This document shows positions 56,552 to 64,000 of a stretch of 64,000 nt of DNA, piece by piece. The notes under the pieces are model-generated. The model did no database searches, was not told the DNA's origin, and was given only the letters and a program-made list of their open reading frames with translations. The translations under genes and the position numbers were made by a program. The DNA is from Acidobacteriaceae bacterium TAA 166 (GTDB lineage: Bacteria > Acidobacteriota > Terriglobia > Terriglobales > Acidobacteriaceae), in contig ATWD01000001.1 of NCBI GenBank assembly GCA_000421065.1, positions 4,642,001 through 4,706,000 of the forward strand, in the 5' to 3' direction. Numbering within the stretch: the first letter of the stretch is position 1; every line of letters starts with the position of its first letter.

Positions 56552-57421
56552 TCAAAGCTGAGCGCGATAGCCGCTGGGCGAGGCTCCGGTAAAGCGGTGA
56601 AAGATCCTGGAGAAATGCTGATGGGTTCGAAAACCGGAGGCCAATGCTACATCGAGAATCGAGCGGCCCGGATCAGATAAAAGCGTCTTCGCATGTTGAA
56701 TCCTGCGGCCGAGTACAAACTTGTGTGGCGTCGTACCCAGGGTCTTGCGGAAGAGACTGCAAAAGTGTGAGGGGCTCAATCCCGCCGCCTGCGCCAGTTC
56801 GTTCAGGCTAATCTCCTCTTCAATGCGTGCATGGATAAACTCATTTACGCGCTTCATTCGATAAGGAGCGAGCCCGCCTTTGAATAGCTGTGACGCACGG
56901 CATGCGATGCCATCGTAGTTCACCAGAATCGCCGCCAGGGCCTGCTCGATTCCATCGACGAACAGGCGCCCCGAGGGATATCCGTGTATTCGCTCGCGCT
57001 CTAGCGCATAGAGCAGGGAAGAGAGCCTCCGGTCCTTGCCCGCCCTGTCTGTTGGCATGCAGTCTCGTATGCCCGGCGAGGCTTCGACCGCCTGGGTCAG
57101 TGCCGAATCGGACAAGCGCAGGGTAAGGGTGGAGGTTGGCGAATCGAGACGGAATATCTGTTCGCACGCGCGTTTTTCGATCACCACGCTGCCCTTTGTC
57201 AGAACCACATACCGAAGGTCGCCGGCTCTGCTGCCATATTCCACACGGCAACGCCTCATGTATAACGTCAGCACCTGATCGGGAAGAATCACTGTCTGCC
57301 AATTGGTCTGGCATATCTCGTGTTTCTCGATTAAAAGCGATGGCGATGGAGAGAGCGACCCTTGTAAATCCGAGTCGAAGAGAGGCTTTCTTTCCCCATC
57401 GCGGATGGCCATAATTCGCAT
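56552..57421 (-). CDS. AraC-family transcriptional regulator
   Basis: 289 residues from the ATG at 57421 (a TTG at 57493 would add 24; an ATG at 57412 is also possible). The C-terminal 100 residues are the two-helix-turn-helix AraC domain: EISLNELAQAAGLSPSHFCSLFRKTLGTTPHKFV, then SILDVALASGFRTHQHFSRIFHRFTGASPSGYR, the family signature. The N-terminal region is a cupin-like sensing domain. It converges on the last gene of the injection locus, 62 bases away, so it could control that locus, but no binding site is evident. Confidence 0.9.
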   Translation of the reverse strand: MRIMAIRDGERKPLFDSDLQGSLSPSPSLLIEKHEICQTNWQTVILPDQVLTLYMRRCRVEYGSRAGDLRYVVLTKGSVVIEKRACEQIFRLDSPTSTLTLRLSDSALTQAVEASPGIRDCMPTDRAGKDRRLSSLLYALERERIHGYPSGRLFVDGIEQALAAILVNYDGIACRASQLFKGGLAPYRMKRVNEFIHARIEEEISLNELAQAAGLSPSHFCSLFRKTLGTTPHKFVLGRRIQHAKTLLSDPGRSILDVALASGFRTHQHFSRIFHRFTGASPSGYRAQL

Positions 57422-57493
57422 GACCTCCGTAGATTGATCCAAAAGATTCTTTTCGGGCCCGTTGACGAACAATTGCTTACACCCCGGCTGCAA

Positions 57494-57850
57494 TTAGCTT
57501 CATCTCATCCAAGTACATATGGATCAATGGGTTATAAAGAAGATGAACCTCTGCTAAGCTAACCTCGTCTCTGTTGTTTTACGGTGGTCGCGGACCTCTG
57601 CGGTTAACAGGGCAATAAATCCGCTGCATATCTTTGCACATTCCGGTATCACTCTTTGACACCTGTCGCGGCAAAGGGCCTCCGCCACGATTGAAGAACT
57701 TCAATTCGTGTATCGCAGTAATTCCAGCTCTGCTTCTCGTCAGGAATCGATCAGGAGTGGATGCTCCGGACATCGCTTGTTGCTGGCGCGTATATCGTGC
57801 TCAGTCGAAGCGTACACGCTGAGCTGTCGCAGTTGAGTGGGATTCTGTGT
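57494..57850. other. Gene-free stretch
   Basis: Nothing with coding character on either strand. It should carry the promoter of the AraC-type gene, but no clear boxes were seen. Confidence 0.4.
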
Positions 57851-58122
57851 TCAGGACAAAAGCTCTTCAGGCACTTCGCCAAACTCAACGCGCAAAAGCT
57901 TTGCCGGTCGTCGTACCCCGTCAGGCATCGGAGAAGCGGTACCGCCGTCGGTCGTAACGAATGCAACCTTGCCGTATTCGCCAAGTTGTCTGCCTCATGG
58001 ACGCTTGATGGCCCGATGAGTTCTTCATTCGGAGAATCTCCGGCAACGATAAAGCGATTGCTGTTTTTCGCTGGATTCAAGGAAACGGCCTCTTCGATGG
58101 TGTCCTGAGCTGCATGAGACAT
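57851..58122 (-). pseudogene. Small gene broken by a frameshift, unknown function
   Basis: From 58122 one minus-strand frame reads MSHAAQDTIEEAVSLNPAKN, then FIVAGDSPNEELIGPSSVHE up to about 57985. A different frame then continues as GEYGKVAFVTTDGGTASPMP and RVEFGEVPEELLS with a stop at 57851-57853. Both halves look protein-like and join into a single product of about 90 residues if one base is added or lost near 57985-57992. No family is recognised. A sequencing error rather than real decay is possible. Confidence 0.4.
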
Positions 58123-58177
58123 AGGTCACCTCTGCGGACGAGATATAACCTATAGAAATCGGTCCGGAATCAGACGC

Positions 58178-58209
58178 AAAAAAAGGCGGCTGATTTGTGA
58201 TCAGCCGCC
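58178..58209 (-). terminator. Rho-independent terminator after hpnJ
   Basis: Perfect 10-bp stem GGCGGCTGAT / ATCAGCCGCC with a 5-base loop, followed on the minus strand by seven T residues. It lies 24 bases past the stop codon of the minus-strand hpnJ gene and ends that operon. Confidence 0.92.
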
Positions 58210-58232
58210 CTTCGAGAGTGTAGGAGCGTGCT

Positions 58233-59711
58233 TTACGCGTTCATGCTGACGGATTCCTGCTGCTTGAGAGCCTTCTCTTCCTTCTTGACGCGTGCGGCGC
58301 GATTACGTTCGGCGCGCAGCTTCATGAAGCTCTTGGCCTCGACGTAGAGACGGGGAACGTCGCGGTTGACGATGGCCTTCCAGACGACGCGGGCGGCGGC
58401 CTTGGGGCGGAAGTAGTACTCGTCGTAGAACTTGTGCACCATCTCCATCACGTACTCGGTGGGAAGGCCGGGGTACTCGATGTGGGCCATCTGGTGGCCT
58501 CCGCCGTCCTCCATCTTCTCGTTGGTGATGAAGTTGTTGCGCTTGGCGAAGTCGTAGAACTCGGTGCCGGGATAGGCGTGGGCGACGGAGACCTGAATAG
58601 TCTCGCAGTCCAGCGTCTTGGCGAAGTTGATGGTGTTGCGGATGGACTCCTTGGTCTCCCCGGGAAGACCGAGGATGAAGTCAGCGTGGATGACCAGGCC
58701 GAGGTCATGGCAGTCCTTGACGAAGTCACGGGCGCGTTCGACGGTGGCGCCTTTCTTGATGTTCTTGAGGATCTGCGGGTCGCCTGACTCAAATCCGACG
58801 ATCAGAAGGCGGCAGCCGGCTTCTTTCATGGCCTTGAGCGTGTCGCGGTCGGTGGTGACGCGCGAGGTGCAGGACCAGGTGATGCCGAGCGGCTTGAGCT
58901 TCGAGCAGAGCTCGATGGTGCGGGCCTTCTGGATGTTGAAGGTATCGTCGTCGAAGAAAAACTCCTTGACGTCGGGGAAGTTCTCCTTGGCCCACTTCAT
59001 CTCGGCAGCCACATCATCGGAAGACCGCTTGCGCCAGGCATGGCCCGAGAGAGTCTGGGGCCAGAGGCAGAAGGTGCACTGCGCTGGGCAGCCGCGGGTG
59101 GAGTAGAGCGCGATGTAGGGGTGCAGAAGGAACGGCACGTTGTACCGGGTGACGTCCATGTCGCGCTTGTAGATCTTGGTAGCCCAGGGCATGGCGTCGA
59201 GATCCTCGACCTGCGGGCGGTCGGGATTGTGCTGGATGACGCCGTTGGAATCTTTATAGGAGATGCCGAGGATCTCGTTCAACGGCTTGCCGTTGGCGTA
59301 CTCGACGACGGAAAAGTCGAACTCGCGGCGGCAGACGAAGTCGAGGACATCACACTCGTTGAGGGCGCGATCGGGATCGGTAGTGACTGGAGGGCCGACG
59401 AAGGCGATGCGGATGGAGGGGTTGGCCTTCTTGATGGCCTGGGTGAGGGCGTGGTCGCCGGACCAGCCTACGGTCGAGGTAAACAGTACCAGGAACTCAA
59501 AGCCCTTGGCGATCTCGATGGTCTCCTCGGCCGAGATGTGGTGCGGCGGAGCATCGAGCAGTCGCGATCCTTCGAGCATTCCGGCGGGATAGGCCAGCCA
59601 GACCGGGTACCAATAGGATTCGATCTCGCGGGTCGCGGGCCAGCGGGAGCTGGCGCCGCCGTCGAAGTTCTCAAAGGAGGGCGGGTTCAGAAACAGTGTC
59701 TTAAGCGGCAT
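58233..59711 (-). CDS. hpnJ: Hopanoid-biosynthesis radical SAM protein HpnJ
   Basis: 492 residues: N-terminal cobalamin-binding-like domain (about 1-140), then a radical SAM core with the [4Fe-4S] motif C208-x3-C212-x2-C215 (CPAQCTFC) followed by LWPQTLSGH. The opening (TLFLNPPSFENFDGGASSRW, REIESYWYPVWLAYPAGMLEGSRLLDAPPH) matches HpnJ, which acts on bacteriohopanetetrol-linked amino sugars to form the cyclitol ether head group. No other hopanoid gene (shc, hpnC-I) is visible in the window. The C-terminal 40 residues are Lys/Arg/Glu-rich. It is the last gene of a minus-strand chain. Confidence 0.85.
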   Translation of the reverse strand: MPLKTLFLNPPSFENFDGGASSRWPATREIESYWYPVWLAYPAGMLEGSRLLDAPPHHISAEETIEIAKGFEFLVLFTSTVGWSGDHALTQAIKKANPSIRIAFVGPPVTTDPDRALNECDVLDFVCRREFDFSVVEYANGKPLNEILGISYKDSNGVIQHNPDRPQVEDLDAMPWATKIYKRDMDVTRYNVPFLLHPYIALYSTRGCPAQCTFCLWPQTLSGHAWRKRSSDDVAAEMKWAKENFPDVKEFFFDDDTFNIQKARTIELCSKLKPLGITWSCTSRVTTDRDTLKAMKEAGCRLLIVGFESGDPQILKNIKKGATVERARDFVKDCHDLGLVIHADFILGLPGETKESIRNTINFAKTLDCETIQVSVAHAYPGTEFYDFAKRNNFITNEKMEDGGGHQMAHIEYPGLPTEYVMEMVHKFYDEYYFRPKAAARVVWKAIVNRDVPRLYVEAKSFMKLRAERNRAARVKKEEKALKQQESVSMNA

Positions 59712-59772
59712 GGTCGTAGTTCCATTTTACCATTCGGTAACGTTCAGGGGGCAAAGTTCCGTCAGGTTCCGT

Positions 59773-60084
59773 CTATGGTTCCAGCTGGCTGGAGGTGGCG
59801 GTAACCTGGTTGTTTCGATCGAAGAAGACCAGCCAGTAGCGGCTGCGGAGAGGATAGAAGATGGAACGGTAGAGAAAGACATGGTCGCATCCGGGCTGGA
59901 CAGAAGTGTTGTAGGCCTGGCAGGGGCGTTGAACCTGCTTGGGTTCGCCCATGATGCGGCGGACGTCGACCTCGGAGGATTTGGCGCGGATGGAGGGAAA
60001 GTCGCCGGCGATGCGGGCGTCACGGACGAAGCCGGCGGTGGCTAGAAGCAGGACGACGAGGATGACTGCGGCGATCGCTTTCAT
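59773..60084 (-). CDS. Small secreted or membrane-anchored BamE-like protein
   Basis: 103 residues with an N-terminal hydrophobic segment (AAVILVVLLLATAGF) and a compact beta-alpha domain: SEVDVRRIMGEPKQVQRPC, CDHVFLYRSIFYPLRSRYW, LVFFDRNNQVTATSS. This helix plus three-strand order resembles BamE/SmpA-type outer-membrane assembly lipoproteins, but there is no lipobox. Two Cys in the mature domain (about residues 55 and 66) may pair. It lies between the TolC-like gene and hpnJ on the same strand. Function not known. Confidence 0.7.
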   Translation of the reverse strand: MKAIAAVILVVLLLATAGFVRDARIAGDFPSIRAKSSEVDVRRIMGEPKQVQRPCQAYNTSVQPGCDHVFLYRSIFYPLRSRYWLVFFDRNNQVTATSSQLEP

Positions 60085-60105
60085 GCTGCCTCGATTGCGT
60101 CTTTT

Positions 60106-61464
60106 TTAAGGGTTGGATGCGGATGGAGGATGGGAGGTGTCGGAGGCTGGGGTAAGGTTGGCTGACTGGGCTTGCGCCGTCGATTTGAGCCATTCCTCAA
60201 GATCGCCATTCGAACGGAGCAGGTCAACCTGGGTCTGGCGGAGCTGAAGGTCGGCGTCGAGATAGTCCAAATAACGCGCACGTTCCTGAATCCGCGCGTT
60301 CTGTCCTTCCTTCGGTGTGATCGGAGTTCCTCCGCCACTGGACTGAAGCTGGAGTTGAATCACGTCTAGCTGATTGAGGGCAAGTTCGCGCTGGAGTGAG
60401 GTGACCTCGGCATGAGCGGCCAGCTCCCGCACCGCATTTCTCATCCGATGTCTTCCTTCGAGAAACTGATTTCGAGCCTGATCGGCATCGCGGAGGCTGT
60501 GCTCGGCTTCGGCCATAGACTCCTGGGCCTTGGCGCGCTTGGATTTGTCGAAGATCGGGAAGGTAAACTGCAGGCCCACCTGCAGATTGTTGTAATTATC
60601 GAAGCTCCCGGGTTGGTAGTATCTCTGGTAATTATTGAAGCTTGCTAAACGGCTGTACTGCAGGCCGATTCCCAGCTGAGGCCGATATAACTTGTGAAGG
60701 TCGCCGAAGGCGGTCTGCTGTTTCGCCTGCGCACTCGTATAGGCCGCTTGAATCGACTCCGGAAGCGTCGAGTCCTTTACAGGCGAGAAGTTTTTGGGCA
60801 GCGCCGGAATGCTGGCATGGATGGTCGCGAGTCCGTCGGAGGGAAGGCCGGTCAGACGGGAAAGATGATCGCGCTGGTTGTCGGCGTCGTCTTCAAGCTG
60901 GATGCGGCGAAGATCGAGATTGGCCGCGGTCAGGCGGGAGCGTGTCAGCTCGACCTGGGTATCCTGGCCGGCATCAAGTCGCTGTTGCACGATGCGTGTC
61001 AGCTCTGCGGCGAAACGCGACTCGTCCTGAGCGGCATTGAGTCTTTCGACGTCGGCGTCGAGCGTGATGTAGGTTGTGACGGCGTCCCCTATGACCTCCT
61101 GCCGGATCTCGTTCAGATTGTGATTCGTGGATTCGAGTCCGGCGCGCGCGGCGCGAATGTAGTTCTTCTGCGATTGATCGAAGACGAGAGATTGCGCCGT
61201 GACGCTGAAGAGGGAGGGCGCGCCGAAGGGAAAACCGAAGGTATAACCAAGGCCAGACCCCAAGCTGAGGGAGGGAATGTAGACGTCGTGCGTCTGCTCA
61301 AGCGTCGCCTTGGCCCGGTTGACCTCAGCCTGCGCTCCCAGCACCCGCGGGCTGTTTTTGAGAGCGAGGTCTACTGCCGTCGTCAGAGAGATCTGCGCGA
61401 TCGCCGGGGTTGCGGCCGCGAGGGTGCAGACGCCCGCGATCAGTAGGCTGCGTAGAGAGGTCAT
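60106..61464 (-). CDS. TolC-family outer-membrane efflux protein
   Basis: 452 residues from the ATG at 61464, which begins a signal peptide (MTSLRSLLIAGVCTLAAATPAIAQ); an ATG-like start at 61548 lies inside the upstream gene. Two outer-membrane-efflux repeats (about 30-220 and 235-420) with alpha-barrel heptads and short beta segments (YIPSLSLGSGLGYTFGF, FDNYNNLQVGLQFTFPIF). No lipobox. The C-terminal 35 residues are Ser/Ala/Pro-rich. With the adaptor two genes upstream it forms part of an efflux or export system; the inner-membrane pump is not in the window. Confidence 0.87.
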   Translation of the reverse strand: MTSLRSLLIAGVCTLAAATPAIAQISLTTAVDLALKNSPRVLGAQAEVNRAKATLEQTHDVYIPSLSLGSGLGYTFGFPFGAPSLFSVTAQSLVFDQSQKNYIRAARAGLESTNHNLNEIRQEVIGDAVTTYITLDADVERLNAAQDESRFAAELTRIVQQRLDAGQDTQVELTRSRLTAANLDLRRIQLEDDADNQRDHLSRLTGLPSDGLATIHASIPALPKNFSPVKDSTLPESIQAAYTSAQAKQQTAFGDLHKLYRPQLGIGLQYSRLASFNNYQRYYQPGSFDNYNNLQVGLQFTFPIFDKSKRAKAQESMAEAEHSLRDADQARNQFLEGRHRMRNAVRELAAHAEVTSLQRELALNQLDVIQLQLQSSGGGTPITPKEGQNARIQERARYLDYLDADLQLRQTQVDLLRSNGDLEEWLKSTAQAQSANLTPASDTSHPPSASNP

Positions 61465-61513
61465 GCTTCGGGGGAGACTCCTGCCATATCGTTTTATGGT
61501 ATCGCGCTTCTCT

Positions 61514-62500
61514 TCACGCACTCTGGGCCGCCTTGCGCGCGGGAACAAAGTCTGGTGCCAGCTCGAGGGCGGCGGCGTACTCGAGCTGGGCTCCGGCCAT
61601 GTCGCCGCGCTTCTTCAGAATGTCGCCGAGCTGAAGGTGGACCTTGAAGGCGGGGGCCTCGTCGGACTTCGCCGGCGAGGCAAGATAGTCGCGGAGAAGC
61701 TTTTCGGCGAGCTCAGGCTCGCGGTGCAGCTCGGTGAGGATGCTGGCGGCGTCAACCAGAGATGCATTGTGGATGTGGTTGGCCTGGATGCTGGATTTAA
61801 GTGCCTCGACCGCCAGATCGGGCTGGGACTGCTGCTGATAGAAGAGCCCAAGATCGACCCAGGCAGCTGAGACCGCCTCGGGCGTCTTCGCGGAGGCGAT
61901 GGCTTGCTTGAACTCGGCCTCGGCGGCGGCGGGATCGTTCTTTTTTTGGGCGATGAGGCCGAGGAGACGGTGGGCCTTGGCGGCGGAGTGCGGGAGAATC
62001 TGAGGGACAAGGGCCTGGGCCTTGTTGGTTCCTCCTCCGACGATGGCGGGAGCGGCGACGTAGAACTGGCCGAGATCGCTCATGGCTTGCAGGTTGGCCG
62101 GATTCAGCCTGACCGCCTGCTCGAAGGCGACGTGGACCTTGCGGGCGATAGAGAAAGCGTTCAGCACATTCGCCTGGGAAGCCTTCAGGCCGTAGGTGCG
62201 GCCGAGCCACATCTCGTTATCGCTGTTGGAGGCGTCGTCCCGGGCCGCCTGTTCGCACTCGCGGACGGCTGGATCGGGCATGTCCTGCGCGTAAAAGACG
62301 CGGCAGAGCAGCTCATGAGCGCGCGCGTCGTAGGGTTGGCCGGAGAGAGTCTCCTGAAGCATGGAGGCTGCGGCGCCGACCCGGCCCTGCCGCAGAAGCG
62401 TCTCGGCCTGGTCGTCGTCGGCAGCGAGCATGGGCGCGGCAGCCAGAAGAAGGAGCGCGGATGGAAAGAGACGCGTTGCGAGGAGCCGCAAAGAAGCCAT
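61514..62500 (-). CDS. Secreted TPR-repeat protein
   Basis: 328 residues with a signal peptide (LFPSALLLLAAAPMLAADD) and about six tetratricopeptide repeats from residue 30 to the end (e.g. AETLLRQGRVGAAASMLQET, AVSAAWVDLGLFYQQQSQPD). It starts 3 bases after the adaptor gene stops, so the two are translated together; the TolC-like gene follows. A periplasmic TPR scaffold between adaptor and channel genes suggests a helper for the same export system. Confidence 0.85.
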   Translation of the reverse strand: MASLRLLATRLFPSALLLLAAAPMLAADDDQAETLLRQGRVGAAASMLQETLSGQPYDARAHELLCRVFYAQDMPDPAVRECEQAARDDASNSDNEMWLGRTYGLKASQANVLNAFSIARKVHVAFEQAVRLNPANLQAMSDLGQFYVAAPAIVGGGTNKAQALVPQILPHSAAKAHRLLGLIAQKKNDPAAAEAEFKQAIASAKTPEAVSAAWVDLGLFYQQQSQPDLAVEALKSSIQANHIHNASLVDAASILTELHREPELAEKLLRDYLASPAKSDEAPAFKVHLQLGDILKKRGDMAGAQLEYAAALELAPDFVPARKAAQSA

Positions 62501-62503
62501 AGG

Positions 62504-63745
62504 CTATTCGACGATCTTGACGGCCAGACCGTTCGACAGGTCGCGGTTGCTGGTTGCAGTTGTGGCGACGACGTCCTTCTCCGAGAGGCCGCTCAGAATC
62601 TCGACGCGGTTCAGATTCTGGACGCCGACCTGCACCGGGGTACGGACCAGCTTGTCTTCGACGACGCGATAGACGAAGTCGCTTGCGCCCTCGGTGTGCA
62701 GGGCCTCCCGCGGTACGGTGAGGACGTTGAATCGTTGCGAGACGGTGACCGTGGTGATGACGTTGGTGTTGGGAAGGAGCTCGCCGTTAGCGTCATCGAC
62801 AGTAATGATGCACTCGCCGACGTTGCGGGTGCCATGCGCGATGACGGTGGAGGGGATACGGCTGACGTGTCCGTGCCAGGTCAGATTGGGCTTGGCGTCC
62901 CAGGTGATCTTGACCGCCTGGCCGACGGCCAGTTTGCCGATCTCAGGCTCGTCGAAGTAGGCGCGAACCTGGAGCCGAGTGAGATCGGCGACATCCATCA
63001 GAGTTTGGCCGCCCTGAACGTAGTCATAGGGAGCCACGGGAATGGAGTAGACCGTACCGTTGAGAGGAGAACGAATATTGGCGTTGCCGTAGGTGTTTTT
63101 GGCGGCGGCTACAGAGGCGCGGGCGTCGTTCAGCTGCGCCTGCACTTTACTGCGATCGGTCTGGCTGTAACGGTCGGTCTGGCGCCGCTGCACATTCTCG
63201 AGCGAGGCGTTGGCCGTAGCGAGGCGCTGCTCCGCGGCAGCAACCTCGCCAAGCGAAGCCGCACCCTTCTGCTGCAGCTGGCGAAGCGAGGTCAATGAGG
63301 TTTCGGCCTGCTGCTTCTGCTGCTGTGCGCGATTTAGATCGGCCGCAAGGGCAATGCGTTCTTCCTGCGTGCCACCCTGCTGCATATCATGGAGCGAGGC
63401 CTCGGCTGTGGTCAGGCTGGAGTTGGCCGTGGCCAGACGAGAAACCGCGTCGGCATCCTCCATCCGGAGTAGCAGATCGCCCTTTTTTACCTTCTGGCCA
63501 ATCTGCACGTAGATCTTCGTGATGACGCCGGGGGCCTGCGCGTGTGCCTGAAAGGGTGCTACAGGTTCGACCAGGCCATTGGTGGGGTTGGTGCTGAGCA
63601 GGTTCTGATGCGTGACAGCGGAGGCGCGGACTTCAATGACATCGCGAGTAAAGCTGCGGATGGTGAAGACTGCCAGCGCCACGACGGCGAGAATGATCCC
63701 GGCCAGGGCATAGGGGTTGAGCCGTCTTGTCTCGGTCGTGGGCAT
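62504..63745 (-). CDS. HlyD/MacA-type periplasmic adaptor
   Basis: 413 residues: membrane anchor (about 12-30, ALAGIILAVVALAVFTI), lipoyl half (QAPGVITKIYVQIGQKVKKGD), an alpha-hairpin (about 100-190), second lipoyl half (RSPLNGTVYSIPVAPYDYV), beta-barrel and membrane-proximal domain. First gene of the minus-strand chain adaptor, TPR, TolC-like, BamE-like, hpnJ. The ABC permease and ATPase expected for a MacA-like adaptor are absent; they may lie elsewhere, or the ATPase at 13.7-14.4 kb may serve both. Confidence 0.88.
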   Translation of the reverse strand: MPTTETRRLNPYALAGIILAVVALAVFTIRSFTRDVIEVRASAVTHQNLLSTNPTNGLVEPVAPFQAHAQAPGVITKIYVQIGQKVKKGDLLLRMEDADAVSRLATANSSLTTAEASLHDMQQGGTQEERIALAADLNRAQQQKQQAETSLTSLRQLQQKGAASLGEVAAAEQRLATANASLENVQRRQTDRYSQTDRSKVQAQLNDARASVAAAKNTYGNANIRSPLNGTVYSIPVAPYDYVQGGQTLMDVADLTRLQVRAYFDEPEIGKLAVGQAVKITWDAKPNLTWHGHVSRIPSTVIAHGTRNVGECIITVDDANGELLPNTNVITTVTVSQRFNVLTVPREALHTEGASDFVYRVVEDKLVRTPVQVGVQNLNRVEILSGLSEKDVVATTATSNRDLSNGLAVKIVE

Positions 63746-63849
63746 CGCGAAAGGCCAGTATATAAGACGCCTGCAGCGCTAAGACGATGCGAAAGAATTA
63801 CTTCGGCTCAGGAACCATCAAGCATACGGCGCGATGACCAGATGGAGGT

Positions 63850-64000
63850 TCAGACGGAGAGGCGGAGATCGACGAGTTCGAGCTCTAGGCCGGTGTACCA
63901 GGGAGTGTGCTTTGAGCGCAGGCGATACGCGACGTCGATGCGGGAGCCGGCGGCGAGCGCGAGCTGCCGGCAGAGCTCCGTCCACAGAGTGCCGGCACGG
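63850..64000 (-). CDS. recJ: RecJ-like exonuclease, C-terminal fragment (5' end outside window)
   Basis: The last 49 residues of a minus-strand gene are visible, reading LAAGSRIDVAYRLRSKHTPW, then YTGLELELVDLRLSV and a stop at 63850-63852. The pattern GxxVDxAYRLxxNxYxGxxxLELxLxDxR is the C-terminal OB-fold end of RecJ, the 5'-3' single-strand DNA exonuclease of recombination and repair. Asn is replaced by Lys-His here. The call rests on this tail only. Confidence 0.6.
   Translation of the reverse strand, partial: RAGTLWTELCRQLALAAGSRIDVAYRLRSKHTPWYTGLELELVDLRLSV

Noticed and set aside
57741..57760. Possible right attachment site matching the tRNA-Asn 3' end
   Set aside because: Only seven bases (TCAGGAG) match; this is expected by chance, and no integrase is present.

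Overview
The window looks like chromosomal DNA from an acidobacterium of the Terriglobia/Acidobacteriaceae type (Granulicella, Edaphobacter, Terriglobus and relatives). The evidence is a GWxTD-domain protein, outer-membrane receptors with an N-terminal carboxypeptidase-regulatory-like domain, a PadR regulator next to an 'ADOP' MacB-like permease, large secreted proteins of unknown function, and a hopanoid enzyme (HpnJ). This assignment is inferred from gene content; there is no rRNA in the window.

Layout. 1-7.5 kb: the 3' end of an FTR1 iron permease, a broken serine-hydrolase remnant, and a complete RND efflux operon on the minus strand (adaptor, pump, outer-membrane factor). 7.7-16 kb: a membrane/TPR protein, an HxlR-regulator remnant, a large secreted protein, and a MacA-like adaptor with its ABC ATPase but no permease. 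16.2-21.8 kb: GWxTD protein, a beta-barrel protein, glucuronate isomerase (uxaC) and tRNA-Asn(GTT) with a clear promoter. 21.8-28 kb: a PadR / ADOP permease / TonB-dependent-receptor module on the minus strand.

28.5-56.5 kb is the main item: a divergent type VI secretion-like contractile injection locus. It encodes a 1590-aa transmembrane Ser/Thr kinase with PEGA repeats, VgrG, a repeat-bearing spike-associated protein, two related unknown proteins, a small membrane protein, a membrane FHA protein, a VWA protein, TssB, TssC, Hcp, TssE, TssF, TssG (with a PASTA-like N-terminus), TssK, a ClpV-type ATPase and a second FHA protein with two DUF1080-like domains. No TssJ, TssL, TssM or TssA is visible. 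Embedded in it on the opposite strand is a five-gene operon that reads as a complete eukaryote-like ubiquitin-type pathway: an E1 (ThiF fold), a four-helix membrane protein with two consecutive canonical RING motifs, an 86-aa beta-grasp modifier already ending in glycine, an E2 with a recognisable active-site Cys, and a calcineurin-like phosphoesterase. The operon converges with the VgrG block and diverges from the FHA/VWA/sheath block, so it sits between the spike half and the sheath/baseplate half of the machine. The working hypothesis is an injection system controlled by both Ser/Thr phosphorylation (kinase plus two FHA readers) and protein conjugation.

56.5-64 kb: an AraC-type regulator, a frameshifted small gene, and a minus-strand chain that ends in a strong terminator: MacA-like adaptor, TPR protein, TolC-like factor, small BamE-like protein, HpnJ. 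The 3' end of recJ lies at the right edge.
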